In this document: piece after piece, positions 26,042 to 34,096 of the stretch
How positions within the stretch are numbered: position 1 is the first letter of the stretch
Layout of the letters: every line of letters begins with the position of its first letter
From: Brachyspira sp. CAG:484
GTDB taxonomy: Bacteria; Cyanobacteriota; Vampirovibrionia; Gastranaerophilales; Gastranaerophilaceae
Assembly: GCA_000431315.1 (NCBI GenBank)
Contig: HF989734.1
Location: forward strand, 1 to 56,825
Length of the DNA stretch: 56,825 bases
Reading direction: 5' to 3'
Position numbers and translations under genes: made by a program
Notes under the pieces: model-generated
What the model saw: only the letters and a program-made list of their open reading frames with translations
Told to the model about the DNA's origin: nothing
Databases searched by the model: none

Positions 26042-27397
26042 TCAGAGATTTAGAGCATGTAAAAAAAGTTCTGCTGCGCGAGCATTGTAAGCCCTGCCGT
26101 CATCTTTTGTAAAAAGGTTTTCCCAGTGGCTTTCCGGACTTCCATCAACTGAGTAAGAAGGATTTGTCATCATTAAATGATGTGTACTAGTATCATATCT
26201 GAGCGGAAACAAATCTTCCATCTGCATAAAGCTAGGAAGCTTATCACTGGGATATTCATACCCGAACAAGCACGTATTTATGCGGTTCAAACGATCTTCA
26301 TAGCGTGAGCCGCCTTCATCATTGTCATTGGAAACCTCAATACCCGGAGCATATTCCCTTGAGTACTTAAATTTTTCAGACCATTGCTTTACGTTCTCAA
26401 AATCATCCGGTGCGACAAATGCAGTTCCAGAGGTCAACCCTAAATTTTTATATCTTTCAAAATCTCCGGTGCTTTTTTCTCCTACAAAACTAAGAGTAGT
26501 CTTACCCGAACGTGCTCTTATCTGCTGTAGAATATACTGCATCTGTGTATATTCAGGAAGATCCCCTACGCCTGTGTAATTTTCACAATCATAGCCGCCG
26601 ATATGTTTTGCAGAATCCACAAATATTGCTTCAAAACCCATATTAATAAGTTTTACATGCTCATTTATAAAAATTTCCTGATGCTCGGGATTACACCAGT
26701 TAAATCCTTCCTCCCTATCCGGATATGCTACTTTTATTTGATCGGCAGAAATTACTGTCCTGAAACCGGTTTTTAAGCCATGAAAATGTGCAAGGTCATT
26801 AAATGCCTTAAATTGTTCCTCCGGTGAAATTTTATCTGTAATTGAATAATCTATAATATTTCCGCTGTAACCGGCATTTAGCTTGATACCATATATAGAA
26901 TTTTCTTCAAACGGACCTTTGTTATACCCGTCGCCGAAAATATTAGGAAAAATCTGTGAAAGAATTATACAGTTTGCCCAGCTCTTTGCAGAAGGCGGTA
27001 TTGCAGGGATAATTTTTATTGAACTTAATATTCCGTTGCGTGTTTCACTACCACGCATCTCAGCTATAGCCCTGTTATTAATCTCTATATAGTTAGCAAG
27101 ACGCCCCCAGGTATCTCCGTAATTCGGAGTTTCTATATTATCAGGGAAAGTTTTAAAAAACTCCTGGCACTCACATAGGGTAACAATAGATTCTACTGCA
27201 TGTTTTACGCTGCGTTTCAGCAATTCGCATGGCAGAATGTCAGCTATCCATTTTTTATTACCGGACACATATTCATGTTCCTGCGTCCATTTGTCATAAT
27301 GTAAGTGTATATTATGCCCTAAGGCTTCAAGTAGTTTATTAACGGTATTCATAATACCCTGATTATTGAAAATCAAATAAAAATTTTCATCAGACAA
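26042..27397 (-). CDS. Orphan TIM-barrel glycosidase-like protein (GH13-like motifs)
   Basis: No named family is recognised, but the layout recalls alpha-amylase-type barrels. GFEAIFVDSAKHIGG resembles GH13 region II (G-x-R-x-D-x-x-K-H) with the Asp in the nucleophile position, and about 40 residues later FVGEKSTGD could supply the acid Glu. The expected region IV H-D is not obvious, and ASN-DDE runs replace it. No signal peptide, so cytosolic. The frame begins with TTG at 27397; an ATG at 27352 after CAGGG is a good alternative start. It could be an inactive relative. Confidence 0.5.
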   Translation of the reverse strand: MSDENFYLIFNNQGIMNTVNKLLEALGHNIHLHYDKWTQEHEYVSGNKKWIADILPCELLKRSVKHAVESIVTLCECQEFFKTFPDNIETPNYGDTWGRLANYIEINNRAIAEMRGSETRNGILSSIKIIPAIPPSAKSWANCIILSQIFPNIFGDGYNKGPFEENSIYGIKLNAGYSGNIIDYSITDKISPEEQFKAFNDLAHFHGLKTGFRTVISADQIKVAYPDREEGFNWCNPEHQEIFINEHVKLINMGFEAIFVDSAKHIGGYDCENYTGVGDLPEYTQMQYILQQIRARSGKTTLSFVGEKSTGDFERYKNLGLTSGTAFVAPDDFENVKQWSEKFKYSREYAPGIEVSNDNDEGGSRYEDRLNRINTCLFGYEYPSDKLPSFMQMEDLFPLRYDTSTHHLMMTNPSYSVDGSPESHWENLFTKDDGRAYNARAAELFLHALNL

Positions 27398-27476
27398 AAG
27401 GGCAGGTTGTTTATTACACTTTTCTGTCTTGTAAAGTTAAGAGTTTTAAAGTATCATTCACTCAGGAGAAAAAAAT

Positions 27477-27971
27477 ATGACAGCAGAACATGATTATAAA
27501 TATTATACAAACTTAGGAATTGAAAAAACAAACTCAAAGGAATTTGACGAAGCACTGGATGCTCTTGATAAAGCTGTAGAGCTTAAACCTGACTACGCAC
27601 TGGCGTATTTTTCCAAAGGAATTGTATTTCATAATTTAAATCAACTTCAGGCTGCATATGAAAATTATACAAAAGCCATAGAATATAAATCTGATATGAC
27701 AGATGCCTATTATAACAGGGCGCAGACAATTCTTGCATTTGATAATCCGGATGAGAATGAACTAAAACAGGCTTTAAAGGATTTGTCAAAAGCCGTTGAA
27801 CTTGACCCTAAATTTATAGATGCACTCTATTATAAAGCTGTTGTTCAAAAAAAGTTGAAAGATTACGAAGGCGCAGTAGAAACACTTGATAAAGCCCTTG
27901 AGATTGAACCACAGGCAGTATATTCAAAAGCTTTAAAAAAGCTTATACTTCAAAAGTATCTAAATAAATAG
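27477..27971 (+). CDS. Tetratricopeptide repeat protein
   Basis: This 164-residue soluble protein is made of four TPR units of about 34 residues, for example YTNLGIEKTNSKEFDEALDA and YFSKGIVFHNLNQLQAAYEN, with the usual Leu/Gly/Ala/Tyr pattern. TPR arrays bind peptides or partner proteins. Nothing in the neighbourhood identifies the partner. CAGGAG upstream of the ATG supports the start. It is convergent with the aryl-polyene-type ketosynthase gene, ending 1 nt from it. Confidence 0.85.
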   Translation: MTAEHDYKYYTNLGIEKTNSKEFDEALDALDKAVELKPDYALAYFSKGIVFHNLNQLQAAYENYTKAIEYKSDMTDAYYNRAQTILAFDNPDENELKQALKDLSKAVELDPKFIDALYYKAVVQKKLKDYEGAVETLDKALEIEPQAVYSKALKKLILQKYLNK

Positions 27972-27972
27972 A

Positions 27973-29199
27973 TTAAACATTCAGCTTAAAAATAAGCGAT
28001 GTATTTATACCGCCGAAAGCAAAGTTATTTGACATAACGATATTTGTATCTATCTCGCGGCCTTCGCCTTTGATATAATCGAGTTTTCCGCAAGCTTCAT
28101 CAACATTGGTGAGGTTAATTGTAGGGCAGAACCACTTTTTGTGCGCCATATCGAGTGTCAAAATTGCTTCCACAGAACCGCATGCACCAAGAGTGTGACC
28201 GGTGTAGCTTTTTATGGAACTTGTCGGAACAGAGCGTTTAAATATATCAAAAGTGGCATTTGATTCTGCCAGATCCCCCTGAATTGTAGCTGTACCATGG
28301 GCATTAACATAGCCAATTTCATCAGGAGAAATATTTGCATCTTGAAGCGCAAGTTCAAGAGCTGCTTTCATTTTATCGCGGTTAGGATTTGTAATATGTG
28401 TTCCGTCAGTGCTTGTGCCAAAGCCGATGACCTCCGCGTATATTTTTGCGCCGCGTTTTTTTGCGTGTTCATATTCTTCAAGTATCATAGTTCCGGCGCC
28501 TTCGCCAATTACAATTCCATCTCTGTCTTTGTCAAAAGGTGTTGGCGTCAGCTCAGGAGTTGAGTTCTTCTGGCTTGTTGCATAAAGCGTATCAAAAATC
28601 GCAATTTGTGTAGGGTGGAGTTCGTCTGCTCCTCCCGCAATCATTACGGTCTGATACCCGTTTTTAATCGCTTCGTAAGCGTATCCTATACCCATAGAGC
28701 CCGAAGTACAGGCGGTGGATGTCGGAATTAGGCGTCCGGTTGTTTTAAAATAAAGAGAAATATTAACACAAGAGGTCTGAGCCATCATTTTCACGTAACT
28801 GCCGGATGTAACCCCTTTTACTTCTTTGTCAACCATCATTGAGTAAAAGTCTATAATACAGTCCAGAGAGCCGGATGATGAACCATAGCTGACGCCGGTT
28901 TGTCCGTTTGTAATTATTTCATCACCAAGAAGTCCTGCGTCTTTTAAGGCATCTTCTGCGCTAGCAACGCTTAAAACCCCGACACGCCCCATCGTTCTTA
29001 AAACTTTTCTGTTGTAGTGCGAAGGAATTACAAACTCATCAGCAGGTGCAGCCAGTTTTGTGTTGAGCCTTGTGTACTGTTCAAGTTCAGGCATATATTT
29101 TACACAATTTTTTAATGCGACAAGCCGTTCAAAAGCTTTTGCGCGGTCTGCACCGAGCGGGCTTATTTGTGACATTCCCGTAACAACAACTCTTCTCAC
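27973..29199 (-). CDS. apeR: Beta-ketoacyl-ACP synthase (ApeR-like)
   Basis: A 408-residue FabF-type ketosynthase that would condense malonyl-ACP with an acyl chain. All three catalytic residues are seen: Cys in STACTSGS, His in NAHGTATIQGD and His in YTGHTLGACGS. It is the last gene of the minus arm and its ATG overlaps the end of the ketoreductase gene by 4 nt (ATGA). In E. coli the aryl polyene order is O-P-Q-R (ketosynthase, dehydratase, ketoreductase, ketosynthase), and this arm is collinear, so this is the ApeR position. Sequence alone could also fit an ordinary FabF. Confidence 0.85.
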   Translation of the reverse strand: MRRVVVTGMSQISPLGADRAKAFERLVALKNCVKYMPELEQYTRLNTKLAAPADEFVIPSHYNRKVLRTMGRVGVLSVASAEDALKDAGLLGDEIITNGQTGVSYGSSSGSLDCIIDFYSMMVDKEVKGVTSGSYVKMMAQTSCVNISLYFKTTGRLIPTSTACTSGSMGIGYAYEAIKNGYQTVMIAGGADELHPTQIAIFDTLYATSQKNSTPELTPTPFDKDRDGIVIGEGAGTMILEEYEHAKKRGAKIYAEVIGFGTSTDGTHITNPNRDKMKAALELALQDANISPDEIGYVNAHGTATIQGDLAESNATFDIFKRSVPTSSIKSYTGHTLGACGSVEAILTLDMAHKKWFCPTINLTNVDEACGKLDYIKGEGREIDTNIVMSNNFAFGGINTSLIFKLNV

Positions 29200-29930
29200 A
29201 GATAAAGCCCTCCGTTTACTGAAATAACCTGCCCTGTGATATAAGAGGCGTCCTCACTCATTAGATAATTAACGAGGCTGGCAACTTCTTTTGCTTTGCC
29301 AAATCGCTTCATCGGAATCATTTTCCTTACCTCATCTACAGGCAAGTCCTGCGTCATATCAGTTTCGATAACTCCCGGAGCGATAGCATTGACAGTAATT
29401 CCGCGTTTTGCAAGTTCAAGGCTCAAAGCTTTTACCGCACCGATAATCCCTGCTTTTGAAGCACTGTAATTTACCTGTCCGCGGTTTCCGCAAAGCCCTG
29501 AAACCGATGACATAGCTATAATTCTTCCCTTAATTCTTTTTTCAATCATCGGCATTATAATTGGTTTTAAAACATTATAAAACCCGCCGAGATTTGTGTT
29601 TAAAACATCGTCCCATTCATCGTCTTCCATAACAGGAAAAACATTGTCGCGAGCAATTCCCGCATTTAAAACAACTCCGTAATAAACGCCGTTTGTTTCA
29701 ATATCTTTTTCAACAACTTTTTTGCATTCATCGCGGTCTTTGATGTTAAATTGCAAAATTCTACCCTTTGCGCCGGCTGCATTGATTTGGGCGAGAACTT
29801 CTTCTGCCATTTTTGTATTTTTATTGCAGTGCAAAACTATATTAAATCCGTTTTTTGCAAGGTATAAGGCTGCTTCCCTGCCGATTCCGCGGCTGGAACC
29901 TGTTATCAAAACCTGTTTTTCTTCCATCAC
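29196..29930 (-). CDS. apeQ: 3-oxoacyl-ACP reductase (ApeQ/FabG-like)
   Basis: This NADPH-dependent short-chain dehydrogenase of 244 residues reduces 3-oxoacyl-ACP. The cofactor loop GSSRGIGREAA lies at residues 11-21, the structural NAG is LNAGIARDN, and the active site is SSVSG with YSASK (catalytic Ser, Tyr and Lys). The C-terminus (SYITGQVISVNGGLYL) is typical of FabG. It lies 9 nt after the ketosynthase-dehydratase fusion and 4 nt overlapping with the second ketosynthase, so all three are one operon. Within an aryl polyene cluster this is ApeQ. Confidence 0.9.
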   Translation of the reverse strand: MMEEKQVLITGSSRGIGREAALYLAKNGFNIVLHCNKNTKMAEEVLAQINAAGAKGRILQFNIKDRDECKKVVEKDIETNGVYYGVVLNAGIARDNVFPVMEDDEWDDVLNTNLGGFYNVLKPIIMPMIEKRIKGRIIAMSSVSGLCGNRGQVNYSASKAGIIGAVKALSLELAKRGITVNAIAPGVIETDMTQDLPVDEVRKMIPMKRFGKAKEVASLVNYLMSEDASYITGQVISVNGGLYL

Positions 29931-29939
29931 ACTCTCCGT

Positions 29940-31508
29940 TTATTCCAGAAATTCAGAGGCGTTTTCGGGCTGGTAAACATTCACCATTGCTCTGGCGCAC
30001 TCTATATTATTATTATAAATAAAACACTCAAACGAAACAAGCTGATTATCTCCGAAAATCTCTTTTGCCTTTATAATGTAAGTTTCGCCTTTTTCAAACT
30101 TATCGATATTGCATTTGTAAGAACGAGTTCCAAGCAGAAAACCAATCTTTGGCTCACCTTCTCCACGTTTAAAATAGGCATAACAGCCGATAGTTTGAGC
30201 CATAAACTCTATACCTGTTATATAAGAAATTCCGTTGAGTTCTTTATCAAAAAACAGACTGTCATCGCGGATTGTTACTTTGGCGGATACATAGCCTTCT
30301 TCAACATTGATTTCCTCAATATTATCAATCAAAATCATAGGATGATTGTGCGGGAGAATTTTTGCCAGATCGTAAGTTTCAGGTTGTACTTGAGCGGCGG
30401 AGTTTATCTTGCTTTGGCAGGATAGTGCAGAAGTTTGTTTGCCGAGAACTATAACGGCATTTGTACCGCCAAACCCGAAGGCATTACACATAACATACCT
30501 GACATTTGCGGGGTTTTCTCCTTTTTGAACAAGCTTAATTTCAGGCAGATTTTGGTCGTATTCGCCGTCGTAAATATGCGGCAGGAGGGTATTTTTTTCA
30601 AGAACCGCACAGCAAAGAGCAGTTTCAATACTTGCCGAAGCCCCAAGACAGTGCCCCGTCAGAGGTTTTGTTGAACTTGAAGGCGTTTCTTTTCCGAAAA
30701 TTTTATAAACAGCATTCGCTTCCATAATATCGTTTGAAATTGTGCCTGTCCCATGAAGATTGATGTAATCTATATCCTTTGGGCTTAAACCTGCCTCATC
30801 AAGTGCAAGCTTCATTGCATTTGCCGCCTGAGTGCCCTCAGGGTCGGGGGTTGCGGCATGATACGCATCCGAGGTTTCGCCTATTCCTAGAATTTGTATA
30901 CCCTCAGCGTCTTTTTCCAGCAAAAATATTGCGCCGGCTTCTCCTATGTTCATACCTTTACGATTTTTGCTCATTGGAATGGAGCGTTCATCTGAGAGAA
31001 CTTCAAGCGAGGCAAACCCTGCCGTCGGAAACTTTGAAATCTCATCTGTCCCGCCTGCGATTACGGCATCACAGACACCGCTTTCCATAAGCCTTTTAGC
31101 AGTTGAAAAAACTTTAATTCCCGATGAACATGCAGTTGATACCCCGCAGAAAAATCCTTCAAGACCGAGATAGTCTTTGAGAAATTCGGCAGGGTTACTC
31201 ATTTTTAAAAATTCAGCGTCGCCGGTTTCTTCAAACTTGTCAATTCCGGTGTTTGTTGTTGCTATAACCACGCCGATTTTTTTTCTGTCATATTTTTTAA
31301 TAAGTGTTTCGATTTCAGGTTTAATCTGATTTACACAGTGCAGAAGAATTTGATTACAGCGGAGATTGTATTTTATGTCTGTAATTTCAGGGAGTTTTGC
31401 GGCAATTTTTAAATCCGTCAAATTTCCAGCAACAGCATTAGAGAAAATTTCGTCCAAATTTTCACCAAGTGAACAAATCGCGCTTGTTTTTGTAATCGTA
31501 ATCATCAT
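29940..31508 (-). CDS. apeO: Ketosynthase fused to 3-hydroxyacyl-ACP dehydratase (ApeO-ApeP)
   Basis: Residues 1 to about 355 are a ketosynthase with the full catalytic set: Cys in STACSSGI, His in NLHGTGTISND, His in LTGHCLGAS. From about residue 379 to the end is a hotdog-fold dehydratase with LPHNHPMILID and GIEFMAQTIG, the pattern of ApeP-type dehydratases. E. coli ApeO and ApeP are separate neighbouring proteins; here they are one 522-residue chain. The ATG pair at 31508/31505 follows GAGG; the second has the better spacing, and an upstream frame to 31586 runs through a palindrome and is not used. Confidence 0.88.
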   Translation of the reverse strand: MMITITKTSAICSLGENLDEIFSNAVAGNLTDLKIAAKLPEITDIKYNLRCNQILLHCVNQIKPEIETLIKKYDRKKIGVVIATTNTGIDKFEETGDAEFLKMSNPAEFLKDYLGLEGFFCGVSTACSSGIKVFSTAKRLMESGVCDAVIAGGTDEISKFPTAGFASLEVLSDERSIPMSKNRKGMNIGEAGAIFLLEKDAEGIQILGIGETSDAYHAATPDPEGTQAANAMKLALDEAGLSPKDIDYINLHGTGTISNDIMEANAVYKIFGKETPSSSTKPLTGHCLGASASIETALCCAVLEKNTLLPHIYDGEYDQNLPEIKLVQKGENPANVRYVMCNAFGFGGTNAVIVLGKQTSALSCQSKINSAAQVQPETYDLAKILPHNHPMILIDNIEEINVEEGYVSAKVTIRDDSLFFDKELNGISYITGIEFMAQTIGCYAYFKRGEGEPKIGFLLGTRSYKCNIDKFEKGETYIIKAKEIFGDNQLVSFECFIYNNNIECARAMVNVYQPENASEFLE

Positions 31509-31517
31509 ACCTCTTAA

Positions 31518-31558
31518 TTCAACGCATTTGCCCGCCTGCAGGGCTGCTCTCCGTTGAA
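31518..31558. repeat. GC-rich inverted repeat in the divergent promoter region
   Basis: TTCAACG (31518-31524) and CGTTGAA (31552-31558) flank a GC-rich core with its own GCCC/GGGC pairing. It lies between the two arms of the aryl polyene cluster and could be a regulatory hairpin or a small repeat element. A 10-base piece, GGGCTGCTCT (31541-31550), recurs at 48693-48702. Confidence 0.5.
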
Positions 31559-31604
31559 AATTTAACCGTACAGAAAATCCGTACATCTGTGTTAATATAA
31601 TAAC

Positions 31605-32198
31605 ATGAACGAAGTAGTTTTTGATATAAAAAAGTTTTCTTATGTAACGGGAGATGAAATTGATGTTTCATTCATTCCTATGATGCTGCGCCGAAAGCTC
31701 AATAAATTCGGACGTGCCGGACTGTATACACTTTACGGTGCATACGAAGGCGGCTCGCCAAAGCTTGTTTTTTCATCCTGTTACGGGGATTTTGAGCGGG
31801 TTGTAAAGCTTATTACACAGCGTAAGGAAGAGGGAGAGGTTTCTCCTGCCGGTTTCAGCTCCTCTGTACACAATGCAACGGTAGGGCTTTTTTCACTGCT
31901 TGAGGGGATTAAAACAAGTTACAACTCAATATCTGCCGGCAGTAAGTCTGTTTCTGCAGGATTTCTGGAAAATATTTTATCCGGCGAATCCCTTTTTTGC
32001 TATGCTGAGAGTTTCGGCGGAATAAAAAGTGTTTCTGTGTTGACCTCACAATCAAATAAGGGTAAATTTTTGTTGTGTGCGAATTCTGAAAATCTTCCTG
32101 CCAAAGACGGGTTTGAAGATTTAGTTGCATTTTTGGAAGGAAAAACGGACGCTTTTGTAAGCGATTTGTATGTGGTGAAGAAAAATGAGAATTTATAG
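31605..32198 (+). CDS. apeC: Beta-ketoacyl synthase-like chain-length factor (ApeC-like)
   Basis: A 197-residue fragment-like ketosynthase homologue. MMLRRKLNKFGRAGLYTLYG and the segment FSSSVHNATVGLFSL match the Ketoacyl-synt_2 (PF13723) family, which lacks a complete catalytic triad: there is no TACSSG-type Cys. In aryl polyene clusters ApeC pairs with ApeO and sets the polyene length. It starts the plus arm, divergent from the O-P-Q-R arm across 96 nt, and overlaps the acyltransferase gene by 14 nt. The assignment rests on the family pattern and on gene order. Confidence 0.75.
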   Translation: MNEVVFDIKKFSYVTGDEIDVSFIPMMLRRKLNKFGRAGLYTLYGAYEGGSPKLVFSSCYGDFERVVKLITQRKEEGEVSPAGFSSSVHNATVGLFSLLEGIKTSYNSISAGSKSVSAGFLENILSGESLFCYAESFGGIKSVSVLTSQSNKGKFLLCANSENLPAKDGFEDLVAFLEGKTDAFVSDLYVVKKNENL

Positions 32199-32913
32199 AG
32201 GGCTTCTTGTTTTACTGGAAATGATTTTATTTGCACTCGGCGCTTTGTATATCGGCTGTGTGCTTTTTCCTCTGTTGTCATTGAAATATAAAGGCAAAGA
32301 ACGCCGCGAAAAGTTTGCAGGGATAATTAAAAATTCTTGGAAGTTTTTTATTTCAGTAATGGAAAATTCTAAGGAAATTAAGGTTCATATTGACGGAAAC
32401 CTTTCCGATATAAAGGGAAAAGTTGTTGTTGCATCGCATCCGAGCTTTATTGATATAATCCTTTTAATCGGCAATATGCCGGCTTCTCTCTGTCTTGCCA
32501 AAAAGGACCTTCTTAAAAATCCTGTTATGAGAAATATTGTAAAATCTCTTTATATTATAAATGATGTTGAGCCGGAAGAATTCAAAAAATCAGCGGTAGA
32601 AGCGTTAAATGATGGTTATAATATCATAATTTTTCCGACCGGAACCAGAACTTTGCCGGGAGAAGATGTAAAAATTCACAAAGGTGCAGCGCAAATTGCA
32701 ATTGCAGCCGGTGTAGATATTATTCCCGTAAGAATAGAAACGGATTTTCCTTTTTTAATAAAAAATCATTTTCCGTTAGATGCCGGTGATAAAACTGTTA
32801 ATTATAAATTAACAGTCCAACCTGAGATAAAACTTTCGGATTTTGACCCGTCCCTTACTGAAATAAAGCTTCGCAATCATATTTGCGAGAAGATTAAAGA
32901 ATGTATAAGATAG
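32185..32913 (+). CDS. apeD: 1-acyl-glycerol-3-phosphate acyltransferase-like protein (ApeD-like, PlsC family)
   Basis: This 242-residue acyltransferase has one N-terminal membrane segment (residues 3-28). It has the HX4D active site as SHPSFID (residues 80-86) and the substrate motif FPTGTRTLPG, equivalent to FPEGTRS. The family moves acyl groups from acyl-ACP or acyl-CoA to a lysolipid at the inner membrane. In the aryl polyene pathway, ApeD would help attach the polyene to a lipid. It overlaps apeC by 14 nt. Confidence 0.85.
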   Translation: MRIYRGLLVLLEMILFALGALYIGCVLFPLLSLKYKGKERREKFAGIIKNSWKFFISVMENSKEIKVHIDGNLSDIKGKVVVASHPSFIDIILLIGNMPASLCLAKKDLLKNPVMRNIVKSLYIINDVEPEEFKKSAVEALNDGYNIIIFPTGTRTLPGEDVKIHKGAAQIAIAAGVDIIPVRIETDFPFLIKNHFPLDAGDKTVNYKLTVQPEIKLSDFDPSLTEIKLRNHICEKIKECIR

Positions 32914-32960
32914 TACTACAGCGCCTATCTGTGCCCGCAGATACGTAATTAAATGAAAAA

Positions 32961-32989
32961 TTGACTTTAATAGAAAATTAAGTTATAAA
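32961..32989 (+). promoter_or_regulatory. Internal promoter before the ACP genes
   Basis: TTGACT (32961-32966), 17 nt, TATAAA (32984-32989), 22 nt before the first ACP start. The 97-nt gap here is the only large gap in the plus arm. Confidence 0.55.
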
Positions 32990-33010
32990 TTTATTATAGG
33001 AATTAAGCAG

Positions 33011-33268
33011 ATGACTTTGGAAAATGAGATTAAAGAATTAATAATAAAAGTTCTGGAGCTGGAAGATATTAAGGCTTCTGATATTAACGATGAAGATGCG
33101 CTTTTTGTTGACGGGCTCGGACTGGACTCTATTGATGCTCTGGAACTGGGTATGGCTTTGAAGAAAAAGTATAACCTTACTTTATCTTCAGATAAAAAAG
33201 AAAACGCAAAGCATTTCTATTCCGTAAAAACATTGGCGGATTTTATCAGGAGTAACACTGTTGGCTAA
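33011..33268 (+). CDS. apeE: Acyl carrier protein (ApeE-like)
   Basis: An 85-residue acidic ACP. The 4'-phosphopantetheine Ser is in GLDSIDALELGMAL. It would carry the starter or growing polyene. It is the first of two ACPs and overlaps the second by 8 nt. A predicted promoter lies 22 nt upstream. Confidence 0.9.
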   Translation: MTLENEIKELIIKVLELEDIKASDINDEDALFVDGLGLDSIDALELGMALKKKYNLTLSSDKKENAKHFYSVKTLADFIRSNTVG

Positions 33269-33515
33269 AGAATTTACACGTGAAGAAATTTTGAATAAAT
33301 TAACCGAAATTCTTGTTGAAGATTTTGAAATCAGCGAAGATTTAATTAAACCTGAGGCAAATCTTTTTGAAGATTTGGAACTCGACAGTATTGACGCTGT
33401 TGATTTGGCAGTAAAATTGCAATATTTTACCGATAAAAAGATTGCTCCTGAAAACTTTAAAAAAATTCGCACGATTGATGATGTTGTAAACGCTATCGAA
33501 GAACTTTTAAAATGA
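33261..33515 (+). CDS. apeF: Acyl carrier protein (ApeF-like)
   Basis: An 84-residue acidic ACP with the prosthetic-group Ser in LELDSIDAVDLAVKL. The start is TTG at 33261 (MAKEFTREE), with CAGGAG eight bases upstream, overlapping the first ACP. Two dissimilar ACPs side by side are a hallmark of aryl polyene clusters, where one carries the starter and the other the extending chain. No phosphopantetheinyl transferase is in the window. Confidence 0.9.
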   Translation: MAKEFTREEILNKLTEILVEDFEISEDLIKPEANLFEDLELDSIDAVDLAVKLQYFTDKKIAPENFKKIRTIDDVVNAIEELLK

Positions 33516-34096
33516 AATTGAAGTTTCTGCTGCCTCTGTTAATAACTTTGACCGTAATTTTGATATTCCATTATACGCAGTTTTTCGCTGTGAAATTTTA
33601 TCCTGTTGCGGCAAACCTTACAGTATTTTTAATTTTCTTTACATCGCTTTTTGCAAAAGAAACTGTTATTCAAAAAATTGCTAAAGCTATCGAAGGCGGA
33701 CTTGATGATTTTACAAGAATTTACACCCGCAGACTAACATATGTCTGGTGTGTGTTTATGTTTGTAAACCTTTTAATTTCAATCGCTACGGTGTTTATGC
33801 CCGAAAAATGGTGGGCGCTTTACAACGGATGTGTTTCATATGTTGCAATCGGGGTTATGTTTGCGGTTGAATATATAGTAAGAGTAGTTGTCCGAAAAAT
33901 TTTCGCGAAAAGGAACGTGAGCGAAAATTTTGAGTGGCGTTTGAAAAGCGGATTGCCAGCAGAGGGTGAACAGACTTGCAGAAGTGACTGTACAGACCCG
34001 CAAAATGCGAGCAGCAAAGCAGGTGAGCCTCGCACAGTCCAACTACAACGGGACCGAGAAGGCGACACCAGATTTGAGGAAAAATATCAAAAATGA
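33512..34096 (+). CDS. apeG: Small inner-membrane protein (ApeG-like) with an inserted GC-rich tail
   Basis: Residues 1-130 hold four predicted membrane spans (KFLLPLLITLTVILIF, NLTVFLIFFTSLF, YVWCVFMFVNLLIS, AIGVMFAVEYIVRVVV), fitting the COG4648/ApeG type of small membrane protein found before the AMP-ligase. ATGA overlaps couple it to the ACP before and the ligase after. From about residue 129 (33896 onward) the sequence changes: GC rises, and a polar tail rich in Gly, Glu, Arg and Cys (SDCTDPQNASSKAGEPRT) replaces any expected membrane end. The tail looks like an in-frame repeat-element insertion. Confidence 0.7.
   Translation: MKLKFLLPLLITLTVILIFHYTQFFAVKFYPVAANLTVFLIFFTSLFAKETVIQKIAKAIEGGLDDFTRIYTRRLTYVWCVFMFVNLLISIATVFMPEKWWALYNGCVSYVAIGVMFAVEYIVRVVVRKIFAKRNVSENFEWRLKSGLPAEGEQTCRSDCTDPQNASSKAGEPRTVQLQRDREGDTRFEEKYQK
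33896..34085 (+). repeat. GC-rich in-frame insertion with inverted repeats in the apeG tail
   Basis: The left part holds an 11-bp inverted repeat (AAAATTTTCGC at 33896-33906, GCGAAAATTTT at 33921-33931). The remainder is visibly richer in G and C than the flanking genes and has nested short inverted repeats such as TGCGAG with CTCGCA and GACTGT with ACAGTC. It stays open in the apeG frame and ends at the next start codon. Confidence 0.5.

Noticed and set aside
30779..31173. Plus-strand frames of 75-103 codons opposite the ketosynthase fusion
   Set aside because: They are antisense to catalytic ketosynthase motifs, and their composition follows the real gene on the other strand.
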